The notes beneath the pieces are model-generated. The model ran no database searches and was not told the origin of the DNA. It saw nothing but the letters and a program-made list of their open reading frames with translations. A stretch of DNA of 64,000 bases, from the NCBI RefSeq assembly GCF_003086295.3, contig NC_092053.1, positions 117,200,445-117,264,444 on the forward strand, given 5' to 3'. Of the stretch, positions 35,118 through 45,424 are shown piece after piece (within the stretch, counting starts at the first letter, position 1; each line of letters begins with the position of its first letter). Both the position numbers and the translations under genes were made by a program. Origin of the DNA: Arachis hypogaea. Lineage: Eukaryota; Streptophyta; Magnoliopsida; Fabales; Fabaceae.

Positions 35118-35564
35118 TTACAACACGATTAATTCTATAAATTTCTTTACTGGTAGGGAGATTATCCCGTTGGGCTTGATGAAGTGGTCGCCCAAACTTA
35201 CTACACCGTGCTGGTGAGTCCTTAAGTCGGCATCCCGGAGACCCAAGGCGTCGAACACATTACGGAACATGATATTCGAGTCGGCCCCGGTGTCTACGAG
35301 GATCCGCTTGATAAGGCCGGTTCCCACTCTGGCCGTGATGACCATGGGAGGGTTTTCCGCGACCTCATCGAACCACTGGTCCTCCTGACTGAACGAGATG
35401 GGCGGAACCTTTTTGGAGCTTCGCACGGAAGAGGAGGAGATCGCCAGGACTTTGGCGTCCTTCTTGTGTGCTGACCTCGACCTTGGAGCCGCGTCTATTG
35501 CTGTTACCACGTTTACTATGGTAAAGTCGTGCTCGTTGTCCTCTGGCTCCTGACATCGCTTCAC
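35118..35564 (-). pseudogene. aspartic protease region of the Tat-like element
   Basis: An open frame holds VDTGADSNIMFRNVF, a retropepsin active-site loop with the catalytic Asp, followed by a GLRDADL segment. It is cut by the nested LTR element near 35150; the last residues of the open frame come from that element, and the host protein resumes at 25277. Upstream, between 35565 and 35860, the gag-protease link is recognisable but in shifted frames. Confidence 0.85.
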
Positions 35565-35860
35565 TGCGCGGGTCTTTTCCTCTCCCTCGCGGTCGCGATC
35601 TCGTCTCCTTGGCTCCCTGATGAGGTGGGAGAATTCAGCCAGCTTTCTGTCCCAGATCGCTTGTTCTAGCGCGTCCTTCAGGTTGAAACAGTCATGTGTC
35701 TTGTGTCCATAGCCCTTATGATAATCACAATAGAGGCCCTTGTTCCTCCCTGTTCTGTCCTTGAGAGGTCGGGGCTTTGATAGAATTCATTTCTCAGCTA
35801 TCTGCTGATAAACTTCTACGATGGGAACGGTGAGGGGGTGTAGTTGGTGAATTTTCTGAC

Positions 35861-37006
35861 TCAGAGAAACGGCCTGGATGTCTTGCTCGGCCCGCCGTCT
35901 CTGGCGTGCTCCTTCGGCCTTTCCCCGCAACCATGCTGCCAGGGTTGGTTGTAGGCGGGCTGCCGTTTGTTGGCTGCCACAACTTGACTGACTTCTTCAT
36001 CGTTGATATATTCCCTGGCCACGCTTTGGATCTCTTGCATCGTCCATAAGGGTTTCGTGGTGAGGTGCTTCCTGAAATCCTCATTCAGGAGTCCATTCGT
36101 CAGACATAAACTGGCCACCGAATTAGTTAGCCCGTCGATCTCCAAACATTCATCGTTGAACCGGTCTAAGTATTTTCTGGTCGGCTCGCCAGGCCTTTGT
36201 GTCACCCCGAGTAAGTTGATTGGGTGTTTTGCCTTCGCGGTTTGGGTAGTGAATTGGGCCAAGAAAGCGCGGCTAATGTCCGAAAAACTAGCGACGGAGC
36301 CTTGTGGGAGGCTGTTAAACCACCGTATTGCAGGTCCTGCCAGGGTAACCGGGAAGGCGCGACACCTTACTTCATCGCCTACTCCCTCCAAGTTCATTCT
36401 GGCCTCGAAGGCCGTAAGATGCTCCTGGGGGTCTTGGGTTCCGTCGTACCTCATGTCCGTCGGCTTATCAAAGTGCTTTGGTAGCCGGACCTCGAGGATG
36501 GAACGATGAAACGGGGTTGCGCCCATTATCACGGGTCGCCGCATTCTCCTCGGCCTTTCTCCGCCGTCTTCCCGCTCACGCCCTGTGGCGCATCTCCTTT
36601 CAGGCCGAGTGTATGTCACGAGATCACGACGTCTTCTTGGGCGTTCCTGTTCCTCCCAAGCGCTTTCAGATTCAGATCGTGGGCTAGGCATGCGCCGGGA
36701 GTGACTTTTTTGAGGAGTTCTTCCGCGCGCCTCGGTAGACCGGGAAGGGCTTGGCTCGGGAGTTCTTTGATGATGTTCCTGATCTGCCAGCTGGCGTTCT
36801 AGGTTCTGTATCCTATGACGTAATTCCTGCATTATTCTGGATCTATTGCTGCCTGTTCCCCCAAATGGGCGTCTCTCTTGGGATCGTGAAGACGGCTCGG
36901 GTCGTCGTGGAGGGGACCTTGTGTGCTCCCAGGAGGAGGCCACGGAGGCTGCCCCTCTGGGCTCTACCCCGCGGCCAAGTTCTCTAGGACCCCGTATGAC
37001 GTCCAT
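35861..37006 (-). pseudogene. gag of the Tat-like element
   Basis: The 381-codon open frame starts 27 bases into the region after the primer site. It has a long Arg/Ser/Pro/Glu-rich N-terminal part (to about residue 150) and then a retrotransposon gag domain (residues about 165-290, FDKPTDMRYDGTQDPQEHL and WFNSLPQGSVASF). The frame is lost after residue 381, before the zinc-knuckle region, so the polyprotein is broken. Gag forms the particle that packages element RNA. Confidence 0.88.
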
Positions 37007-37015
37007 TTAGGCAAT

Positions 37016-37033
37016 CCCCATAGATGGCGCCAA
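37016..37033 (-). promoter_or_regulatory. primer binding site of the Tat-like element
   Basis: Read on the minus strand directly after the 5' LTR: TTGGCGCCATCTATGGGG. The TGGCGCC start is typical; the exact tRNA is uncertain. Confidence 0.6.
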
Positions 37034-37470
37034 TGTACGGTAGCTCGGGTACCGGACGGTTCGGGGAGATTGCAGAGTTGGAAAGGTGGGGTTTCGCCTG
37101 GTTCAAGGATGTGGGAGTGAGGCTGGAGCAGCCGACTTCACGAGCTCTTCGTGTGGAGGGGGGTGCCACCTGCAAAGACACTCCGACGCTCTAGTCAGAC
37201 AGGTGTGCAGGTGAGAAAGGGATAAGATGATGTGTGTGACGTACCTTGGGGGAGGGGTAGGACCCTCCCCTTATATACCTTGTTAGAAAAGTGGGCCCCA
37301 TAGGAGAAGGCCTCTTTTCAGGAAGTTTTCTTCTCCCCATCTGTTATGCAGCTGGCAAGGAAGGTGCATGGCCGGGTCGCCAGACGGGCGGGTACGGTGA
37401 CTCACCCAATCGGGTCGGTAGGTCTTTGGGCCGGGTCGGTCTTCACACCTAGCTGGGCTGGGCCGTAACA
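37034..37470 (-). repeat. 5' LTR of the Tat-like element
   Basis: 437 bp, pairing with 8298-8734, with TSD GTCTT at 37471-37475. TATATA near 37272-37277 (CTTATATACC) is a candidate TATA segment on either strand. Confidence 0.93.
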
Positions 37471-37837
37471 GTCTTTTTAAATTTAAAATTTATTTTAACA
37501 ACTATAATTGTCGTTGTTTGTACTGATGAAAAATCATTTTTCGTTTCATATAAACAAATACTAGTATTACAATTTTTAAAAATTTATATTTTAAAAGTCA
37601 AATTTAATAAACTATTTTAATTTTGAAAAAGAAAAAAGTTTAGAAGTATGATTAATTTGCTCATTTTCAGTAAAAATAAAAAAGAAACTTGAAAGTATGT
37701 AAAAAATATTTTCAAAAAGTCACATGAAATTGAAAACAATGTTTTTGTGTTTTAATTAGTATTTTTAGATATTTAGGTTTAAATTTTTTGGAAACATTTT
37801 GGGTTGAAAGTACAGTATTTTGCATTATACCACAAAG

Positions 37838-38567
37838 CATTGTTGTAAAAATCGGATCGGATTGGTCGGTTCAATCGAAAAACTAGTGAACCAGATTTTA
37901 TACTGGTTCGGTCTGGTGTTTAGACCGTACAAAGAATCAAACTAGTACGAACCGGTCCGACCGAACTGCTTGAGAGTGAAAATATTTTCAAAATGCTTAA
38001 GGTAGGGTTTGAACCCTTGCCCTCAAGGAAACAAAAGAAGTCTACAACCACAAGGCCACTATGTTTCTCATTAAAAATTATGCAAATTATAATACATATA
38101 GATATTTTTCATCAAATAATTTATTTTTATTTAATTTATTTTAATTTTAATTATAAACTTATTCATTCTTAAATTAATTATATTTTTATTTAACAATAAT
38201 TATAAACTCACTTATTTTTTTATAATTATATAACATTATAATAGATATAAACTAATTAATAAATTATTAAAATTTAAAAATAATAGTTATTTTAATATAA
38301 AAACAAAATAAAAATATTTATGATAGTGTAAAAATAATAAAATATTTATTGTTCATATTCCATATTGTTTTAAAATAACTTGATATTTTTAAAATGTTAG
38401 TAAAAATATGTATTTTAAATTTTAATTTTAAACTTTTGACTTTTTTTATTTTTTATTTACATAGGACCGGATTATCCGGTTCAACCAGTAACCCATCAAT
38501 TAAACCAGTGATCCAGTGACCCAGTAACCTGACCAGTTCGATTACCGATTCTGTTCTGATAACTATG
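37838..38567. mobile_element. hAT-like MITE, 730 bp
   Basis: Flanked by the 8-bp TSD CCACAAAG (37830-37837 and 38568-38575). The unoccupied site is in unit B near 54700. Ends CATTGTTGTAAAAATCGG and the complement of its right end (CATAGTTATCAGAACAG) are imperfect inverted repeats. No coding capacity. Confidence 0.88.
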
Positions 38568-38862
38568 CCACAAAGAACTAACGGTTTTTTCCCACAATGC
38601 GATACTTTATTTAGTGGGTTTTAAACAAGGTGCGTGTAATTGATGAGAGTTCAATTCCATCCACTTTCATTTTGAGGGTTTTTTTTAATTTTTAATTATT
38701 TTGTATTGTTACCTCTTTATTTTTAAAATAAAATTTAAAATTAATAATTTATCATTATACACATGATAAAATTTATGACAGGAATAAATTCTTGCAATCT
38801 AAATAATTTATAATAAAATCTTTGAAATTAGAAAAAATTAAATAGGAAAAATACAAGACATG

Positions 38863-38870
<8 letters not shown>

Positions 38871-38956
<86 letters not shown>
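38871..38956. repeat. (AT)43 microsatellite
   Basis: 86 bp of uninterrupted AT. The aligned site in unit B (about 61871-61886) reads CTAACTATATTACATT, with only a couple of AT units. Confidence 0.97.
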
Positions 38957-38958
<2 letters not shown>

Positions 38959-39760
38959 CATTTGTTTGTTTATTCTTTTGGTGATTAGTAGTAATTTTGT
39001 TCTTGTTTAAATTATCTTTTTTCTATTGCAAAATTTTAAATTTTTTTTTATTTGTCTATGTCCCAACATCACTGGATATAAATAACAATTTTTAATGACA
39101 ATTTTTCTTAAATCATGTGCTTTGATTTGAATTCAAGCAATCAAACTAATAACATAATACAATTATTTGTAGCAGATTAACTAAATTACGAAACTAAAAT
39201 ATATTCATAAATTTTATAATTTTATTAAAAATATAATTATGTTATTTCTAGTTTTAAAATTGAAATTTTTTTGAAAATGACTAAAACAAGCATATTTTCA
39301 CTATTTTTTCTATTTGAAAACAAAACATGTTTCAACAAACTAATCACGTTTCAATAAAAGTAAAAAATATTTTCACGAACTAATTAATCGCTTAATTTTA
39401 TGTCCTAATTGTTTACCGATTGTTGAGAAAATACCATTAGCTAGGTAAAACTATTTATAATTTAATTTAAAAGCTTGCGACAATAAATAAATATCCAATT
39501 ATTTTTATTACACAACATAACACATAACGCAATCAACGAGAATCATTCCATACACATATTCAAGTTTAAAACATTGTGAAAATTCAGTTGCAGTCAATTT
39601 CACATGAAGTTGATAGTTAAGAATCGTTAAATGATTTGATTAATTTGATTCAATTTTTATTTAACGACTCTCATTTATCAACTTTACATGAAGTTGACTG
39701 CACCTGTATCTTCACACTGATTATTTAGATCATAACAAGCAATTAACTTGATAATCACCG

Positions 39761-41770
39761 TTATGCCTTGAGAAGATAAGCATCAATTTCTTTAGTGCAC
39801 TTGTCAACATACTCCATGTAGCCATATGGAGCTTCAACATCATTATTGATCTTCTCATATTCAACAGTCCAGGTAACTGAAGTAGTGCTATTATTACTAT
39901 TGTCACTCACTTGAAAAGCTAGCTTAAAAACCTTATAGTTTTTACTGATATCTCCATCAAAGAGGTTGAATATCATCAAATATTTATGCTCATCAATGAT
40001 GTCAATCGTCTCATTACATGTAACCACCTTGCCATCTGTTATTATAATCAATATCAACGAACAGAAGAAGGAGGATGAAAGGAAAAGAGAATATATGTAT
40101 ATATTAATTAAATTGAAGGAGATATACAAGATCGAAAACTAATTTAAAAATTAAGTTGTTTAAACACATTTTTTATATTTATAAAATGTTTTGCATTCAC
40201 TTTTTTAATATCATTATTATTAAAAATTAATAAAAAATTTACTTCAATAAATAAACAACAAATACATCAAAAGATTAAATTTTATATTTTTTATATATTT
40301 CTTTTAATTAATAACATTAACATGTGTTTTTAGTGCGTTTGCTTAATCAACATAAAAAAAGAGTTCAGAAATCACTATAGTTCTTAGAGTTCAATTTCAA
40401 AGAGCACTATAATAAAATTGAGATGAGAAATTAAATTGATGAAAGTCATGAATTGAAAAGATCACTCTAAAAATTAAAGGTATGTATAGATCAGATTCAA
40501 TCCGTATATCCATGGTATTTATCAGAATCTGATTCAAAAATTGTGAATATTAATCTAATCTAAACACTAATATAATCAGATTGCAGTTTCAAGTAGGTAT
40601 TTGTATATCTGTAGATCCACAATAGATAAATAAATATTTTTTTTATATTTTATTTAAACTAATATTTATCATATATATTGTAATTTTTATTTTTGTTATT
40701 TAAAAAATATGTTTAATAATATTTTAGGAGTAGATATGTTTAAAAGAATGGAAAAAAATATTTTCTTTTGATATTTTTAATAAAAATAAATTTTTAAAAA
40801 TATTTTTATGTTTTGCGGATCGAATATATTCGATATCCGATCCACAAATGTGTAGATTGGATTTGATCCAAGTTTAAAAACGCAAATATTGGATCCGATC
40901 TGATAATTTTAGCTAGTGCGAATCGAATTGAAATTTTAATCCTATCTAATCGAATGATCAGATCTGCGTTCACCCTATTGAAAATTTAATAAACCTATTT
41001 GACTCCATATAAGATTATTTTAAAATTTAATCATGTATGCTTTTAAAAATTTAAATCATTTTAGAATACACGTACCATGATATTATTCTAAATAAGATTA
41101 GGACAAACACACAGGCATATTTTATTCGATATTTATTTTTAGTAATCAGATAATTATTTTGATTTGAGAAACTATGATTGTCTATTTTAAAATAGTGCAA
41201 TGATTTTTTTGTGTTTTTTGTTTCTCCTCCCAAAGGATTTAAACTCCACAACTTTAAACAAGGAAAGAGTTTCTTACCACTTGATGACCAACGTAGTGTT
41301 TGTCAAATAATAACACCTAGATCTAATTTATTAAAAGATCTGAAAATATATTTGAAACTTGGTCAATTACTTTTAAAATATTAAATTTATATTAAATAAG
41401 AAAATCAATGAATTATTTCTCAAAAAGAAATAGTACATAAATTTGTTGAACTTGACTATGCGAGTGCTAATTAATAGAGGTAAAATTTAATTAATTGTAA
41501 CAATTACTTCCATTATTGAGTAGTTTCGAAAATTAAAGTTAAGTAAAGACTAAAATCAATTATAGAAGCTTAAGATTTACCTATGATATAAGTCCAGTGT
41601 TTAACTGAACCACCAACACTATCCCAGTCATTACCGACTTGGAGTTTCGCCGCATGGATTCTTTCACAAATATTTTGAAGATGGTGGAGTTGCCTTGCCA
41701 TGAGGTTGAAGAACTTTGCAGCAGGTGAACGGATCACAGTTTCAAAGCTAAGCTTACCAGTAAGTGCCAT
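39761..41770 (-). CDS. MLP-like (Bet v 1 superfamily) protein, copy A
   Basis: Exon 1 is 41581-41770 and exon 2 is 39761-40035, with a 1,545-bp intron (GTAAAT...AACAG). Together they give 465 nt, or 154 residues plus stop, the usual length for major latex protein-like members of the Bet v 1 fold. The start MALTGKLSFETVIRSPA, the VKHWTYI-I-DGKV region across the junction and the end YMEYVDKCTKEIDAYLLKA fit the family, and the intron is at the family's usual place. These small cytosolic proteins have a hydrophobic ligand cavity and are linked to defence and stress; the ligand here is unknown. A TATA-like CTATATAAG lies at 41849-41857, about 80 bp before the ATG. The coding sequence is intact. 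Confidence 0.93.
40323..41305. other. extra intron segment of MLP gene A
   Basis: About 980 bp absent from the same intron in copy B. It is bordered by AATAACA on both sides, so it is either an insertion in A or a deletion in B through short homology. It includes segments with GATCAGATTC-type inverted similarity but no gene. Confidence 0.7.
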
Positions 41771-41909
41771 CTCTTAGAGAAACTAAAGAAACACTACTAG
41801 ATGATGATGATTTCGAATGATGGGGAGAAACATTCAGCCATGTAGGACCTTATATAGAAAACAAGCTACCTCCTATGACAATATTGTCAACCATCTTCCT
41901 TATTTAACT

Positions 41910-42388
41910 GCTACCAAGCACGGTTACTTCGCTGAGTTGTCGTGTCTACGTGTCCGACGAATTTTGGAGACGACACTTATCGACACTCGTTCGACACGCG
42001 TGTTTGCTGTGTCCAACCGTATCTTAATAAAAAGAAAAATTCTTCTTCGGATATGCTTGGACACACCTAAATACCATCACGTGTCAGCGTGTCCAGTTTT
42101 ATTTTTAACATATATTCTTGAAATAAATTTAGATATAATATATATTATTATTTATTAAAATAAAAAATATTTTAAATACTTGATATAATTAAAATAAAAA
42201 ATTAAAAATAAATAAAAAAATAATTTATATTTTATATCAATAAAATATCAAAATATTATTGAGATTTATCTAAAATTACTTTATATTTTATATATATGCG
42301 TGTCCCCGTGTCTTATAAGATTTTAAAATTCGCGTGTCGGCATATTCCGTGTCGTGTGATGTCCCGTATCAATGTCTGCACATCATAG
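41910..42388. mobile_element. MITE-like insertion, 479 bp
   Basis: Absent from unit B, where TTCCTTATTTAACTAAGAT is continuous (about 63808). TTTAACT flanks both sides (41903-41909 and 42389-42395), with an eighth base mismatched. The ends GCTACCAAGCACGG and complement of CTGCACATCATAGT are loosely inverted. Many GTGTC/GACAC motifs lie near both ends. Probably hAT-like; the superfamily is uncertain. Confidence 0.75.
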
Positions 42389-43389
42389 TTTAACTAAGAT
42401 ATTAGATCATGAATCCATCTCTCTCAAGGAAGAATTACTTTATAAAATATATTTATCTACATTTCCCCGTACATTAAACCATTTAAAACATTTAAAATAA
42501 TCTAAGCAATTTTTAGTCCTAGTAAAAACACGTGATATTCTGGCAAGGATACTCTTCTGTGCTATAGGTTGGCTCCATTCTATTCTTGAGAGCTTTTGAA
42601 ATTTTTGGCTTAGAAGTGCAGTATCCTCGTAAACTTGAACTCAAACATAGTACCTACAAAAAGGACTCTGACACTCGATTCAGTAAAATATCTTAAATAG
42701 CGAGTATAATATCGTTTGTTGCGTTGGCCAATCTTTCGTCTCCTTATTGTCAGCTTCCCCTCGAATTTATAGCCGTTATAGTTAAATTATTCGTCGGTCC
42801 GTTAGTCGTAGCCGACTAAGTGCGAGATTTTGGGGGAGAAGTTTGTTATGATAAGGAATTAATTAATTTGAATTTATTTGACCTACCGAGATATAACCCG
42901 GTTTCACCGATGTATTAAGGATACAGCACATAGCCCCAAGCTTGACTTGCCAAATTTACGCTTTAGCAAGTTGAGCTTTTGTCGTATAGTTATACCTCAG
43001 TTATCGACGAATATGTTAGCCCCCAAACTCAACGCACGTTGCTATTTTTCAAGCTAGGGTTTTAAAACAAATTAAATATTGAAAATAATAACGATAATAT
43101 TAATTGAAAATTGGTAATTAATAATGATTGTACCTTGTAAACCGGACTATAATAACTTCGTATTTGTCCCTTAAATGAGATTTGGACCGTTATTTTCATC
43201 ATGGTATGTGAATAGTTACATTTTGAATTACCCACTAAGTTAGTAGATAGTATTCATACTTTATTACCGTTTTCATCTTAGAAAGAGACACGAACTCTTG
43301 ACCTTGGTCTTTTTGCTTAAGTTCACAAAAGAGACAAGACTTCAAAAGGTTAGGTCTTTTGTCTTTCTTTGTATTTTTTGTTTTTTACA

Positions 43390-45035
43390 ATGGCTAGGGA
43401 AAAAGAAAAGGAAAAAGTGGTGGAGGTCAAACGTGAAAATCCTCGTCACTGGGTGCATGTTGATGTTAAAACTCGTTCTTTTGCCTATTGTGATAACGAC
43501 TCATTGCTAGAGCTTAGGGCTCTGAAACTGATCAAAGAGGGTTCGGCTATTGGCATCGAACTTCTCCCTTGTGGTAGTGAGGAGAGGGTTTGTGAGAGGA
43601 AGGGCGGGTTGGGCTTATTTCTATATGTATACCCCCGTTTTACAAAACTTTACTTGAAATGCCTTTTTTTAGTGCAAAGTTTTGACGCAACTAAATTGTG
43701 CTCCTTCGCAGTTACACCCAAACTCTTGGGCTTTTCTCTGAGCTTCTGAATGTTTGATGGCTTTTCTGAAATTTCCTGCGTCGTTAAATATTTTTTTCTT
43801 TATTTTAATCTAAGGGGGTGCGAAAAGGTTAGTTCGTGGTTTTACCTTAGCAGCTTCCCCGGTCATTCCATCTTCTTATTATATAAATCTTTTAAAATTT
43901 TCAAGTCTATGTTTGTGAAAGTTCAGTCGCTAGAGATTGAATACCCTTTCCTTTTAGATGGTGAGTTGATAGAGAGGTTTCCCTTGTATTGGTGTCCGGA
44001 GCCCATACAAATTCTTGAGGCCGTGGAGAGGAATGAGGAAGAAGACAAATTCTTGAAGGCTTATATAGGTATTGTATTTTTGTTGTTCTTTGCTGGTTGG
44101 TTGCTAATTGTTAACGTAACACTTCATTTGTTTTGTAGGTGGTAGAGTGCCTAATTCGTCCACTTCTCGTCTGCAATCTTTTCTAAAAATGAAAAGTGAA
44201 AAAGTTGGTAACGGCTCGGGGGTAGGGAATGAAGGTGGTGGGGATGCCTCTCATTCCGGTGCCCGACCTCATCCTTCTCCCAAGAGAAAAAGAGTCGAGT
44301 CCGAGAAGTCACTGGAAGTGCTTTCCGAGGAAAATAAAGGTGATAGGTCGGTATTTGAGAAGCAGAGGAAGCTTCATGGGTTTATAGAGGGAGTGAACCC
44401 TAAATCCCTTTGGAGTGATCAATATCCCGTCTTCGAACTTGCTGATAGGGTTTCTCAGTATCTTGGGGATATGTGACTAACTCGTCGTACGGGTATGGAA
44501 GGAATGGAAAAGTTTATCCAGGTTAGTATATCTTTGTTGTTATTTGGGTGTTGTCACCTGTATGTATGCTTTATATTTTCTTTTATTTTTTCCGTAGATT
44601 GTGGCCTCGTGTTTACTATGCGTTGGCCATGCTACCGAACTACTAGGTGCGGAGCAAGGTACTGTTGGTGAGAAGGTTGTGAATTTGGAGCGATCAATGA
44701 AAGAAAAAGAGAGCGTCATCATTGATGTGACTTCTAAGATGAAGGACATAGAGGAAGAAGTCGGCAGGCTTCAAGATCAAATCCGTCTTCTCCAAAATGA
44801 AATTAAGAAAAATGACAAGTCCAAAGGTCAGATGACCTCTTGTATTCACGAGCTGGAGAATGAAGTTTTAGAAATGTTTTCTACCGGCTTCGACCGAGTT
44901 GTAAGCCATATTGCTATGTTTGCGCCTGAATATGATGTTGGGAGGCTCGACGTTACAAAAATTGTGGTGGATGGGGAACTTGTTGAAGATGAGGCGGGTG
45001 AGGAGCATGATGAGAATGCTCCTCTCCCCTCTTGA
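43390..45035 (+). pseudogene. antisense extra ORF of the second Tat-like element, spliced
   Basis: Exons 43390-44068, 44139-44521 and 44598-45035 are joined by GT-AG introns of 70 and 76 bp and add up to 500 codons in frame. Two in-frame TGA codons (43747 and 44474) interrupt it. The order matches the ORF at 9414: a globular region (LFKSFK-like FLLYKSFKIFKSMFVKVQ), a Ser/Gly-rich linker with PKRKRVES as a possible nuclear signal, a coiled coil (about 44660-44880) and an acidic tail. The first intron falls at the matching place in both genes. The function is unknown. Confidence 0.75.
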
Positions 45036-45424
45036 AAAAGATTAATAATTTGAGAATTTGTGTTTTGGAATATTTGGTTTGATTACCAATTTGGTATCGG
45101 TGAATTTTTGTGAACTGCTATCCGATGTATAATGTTGGTTTGAACTTGGAATGTTTATTGTTTCATGTTGTTTTGAGATGTTGTTTCTAACTTTTTGACC
45201 TTGTGTTAGTTTGAATGAAATGACTTAGTAGATAGAACAATATAGCAAATAGAGAAAAAAGAATGCACTTCATTTGTTATATGGAAAAGACCTTTCAATT
45301 TTGTAAGGTGTAGAGTGGTCGGCCTCGTTATAACTTGTCCGAGTAAAACCCTCTTTAGGAAAAAATCCCGTGATCAGGAAAAAGAGTACATGCCCACTTC
45401 AATTTATTTACAATGAAAAATTAA

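Larger units (their letters stand above)
25278..35150 (+). mobile_element. non-coding, non-autonomous LTR element, itself hit by a CACTA element
   Basis: LTR copies open TGATAAACCACTATTTTATG at 25278 and 28702. LTR 1 stops matching near 26505, where a deletion removed its 3' part and any primer site. LTR 2 is split by the CACTA element (29717-34664) and ends around 35150. The interior (26506-28701) has only a 38-codon ORF and non-coding DNA. No clean 5-bp TSD is visible, and a few codons of host protease are missing, so the right junction probably suffered a deletion. The right border is approximate. Confidence 0.85.
28702..35150 (+). repeat. LTR 2 of the non-coding LTR element, interrupted
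   Basis: LTR sequence covers 28702-29716 and resumes at 34665 after the CACTA element. LTR 1 shows the uninterrupted site (AAACTCATCGTGATT near 26240). The end near 35150 lies in TTCTTTACTGG, where host protease sequence begins. Confidence 0.85.
8298..37470 (-). mobile_element. Ty3/gypsy (Tat-like) LTR retrotransposon, full length, carrying nested insertions
   Basis: Two 437-bp LTRs (8298-8734 and 37034-37470) are flanked by the 5-bp TSD GTCTT (8293-8297 and 37471-37475). Unit B keeps the unoccupied site near 54343. The coding order on the minus strand is gag, protease, RT, RNase H, integrase, with an extra ORF on the opposite strand between pol and the 3' LTR. That layout is described for the Tat/Ogre/Retand branch. 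Removing the two nested insertions leaves about 9.3 kb. The LTRs differ at well over twenty places by eye, so this insertion is older than the one nested at 12709. Confidence 0.93.
7459..42500. repeat. tandem duplication unit A (MLP gene A), expanded by insertions
   Basis: The blocks 7459-8297 and 37471 to about 42500 match 53687-54832 and 61683 to about 63940 in order and orientation. Direct comparison shows that the large 8298-37470 block, the 37838-38567 insert, the (AT) run at 38871 and the 41910-42388 insert are all absent from unit B. Unit A also keeps about 135 bp near 7785-7920 that unit B lacks. Beyond about 42500 the two units no longer align. Confidence 0.9.

Noticed and set aside
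35861..37006. Plus-strand ORFs across the gag region (for example 36003-36509)
   Set aside because: They are antisense shadows of a high-GC gag frame; unlike the ORF at 9414 they lack introns, domains and a separate location.
38871..38956. Long AT run as a replication origin or matrix attachment site
   Set aside because: Simple dinucleotide expansion explains it, and unit B lacks it with no other change.
41817..42158. 113-codon plus-strand ORF upstream of MLP gene A
   Set aside because: It spans the MLP promoter and a MITE boundary, has no homologue in unit B and looks accidental.
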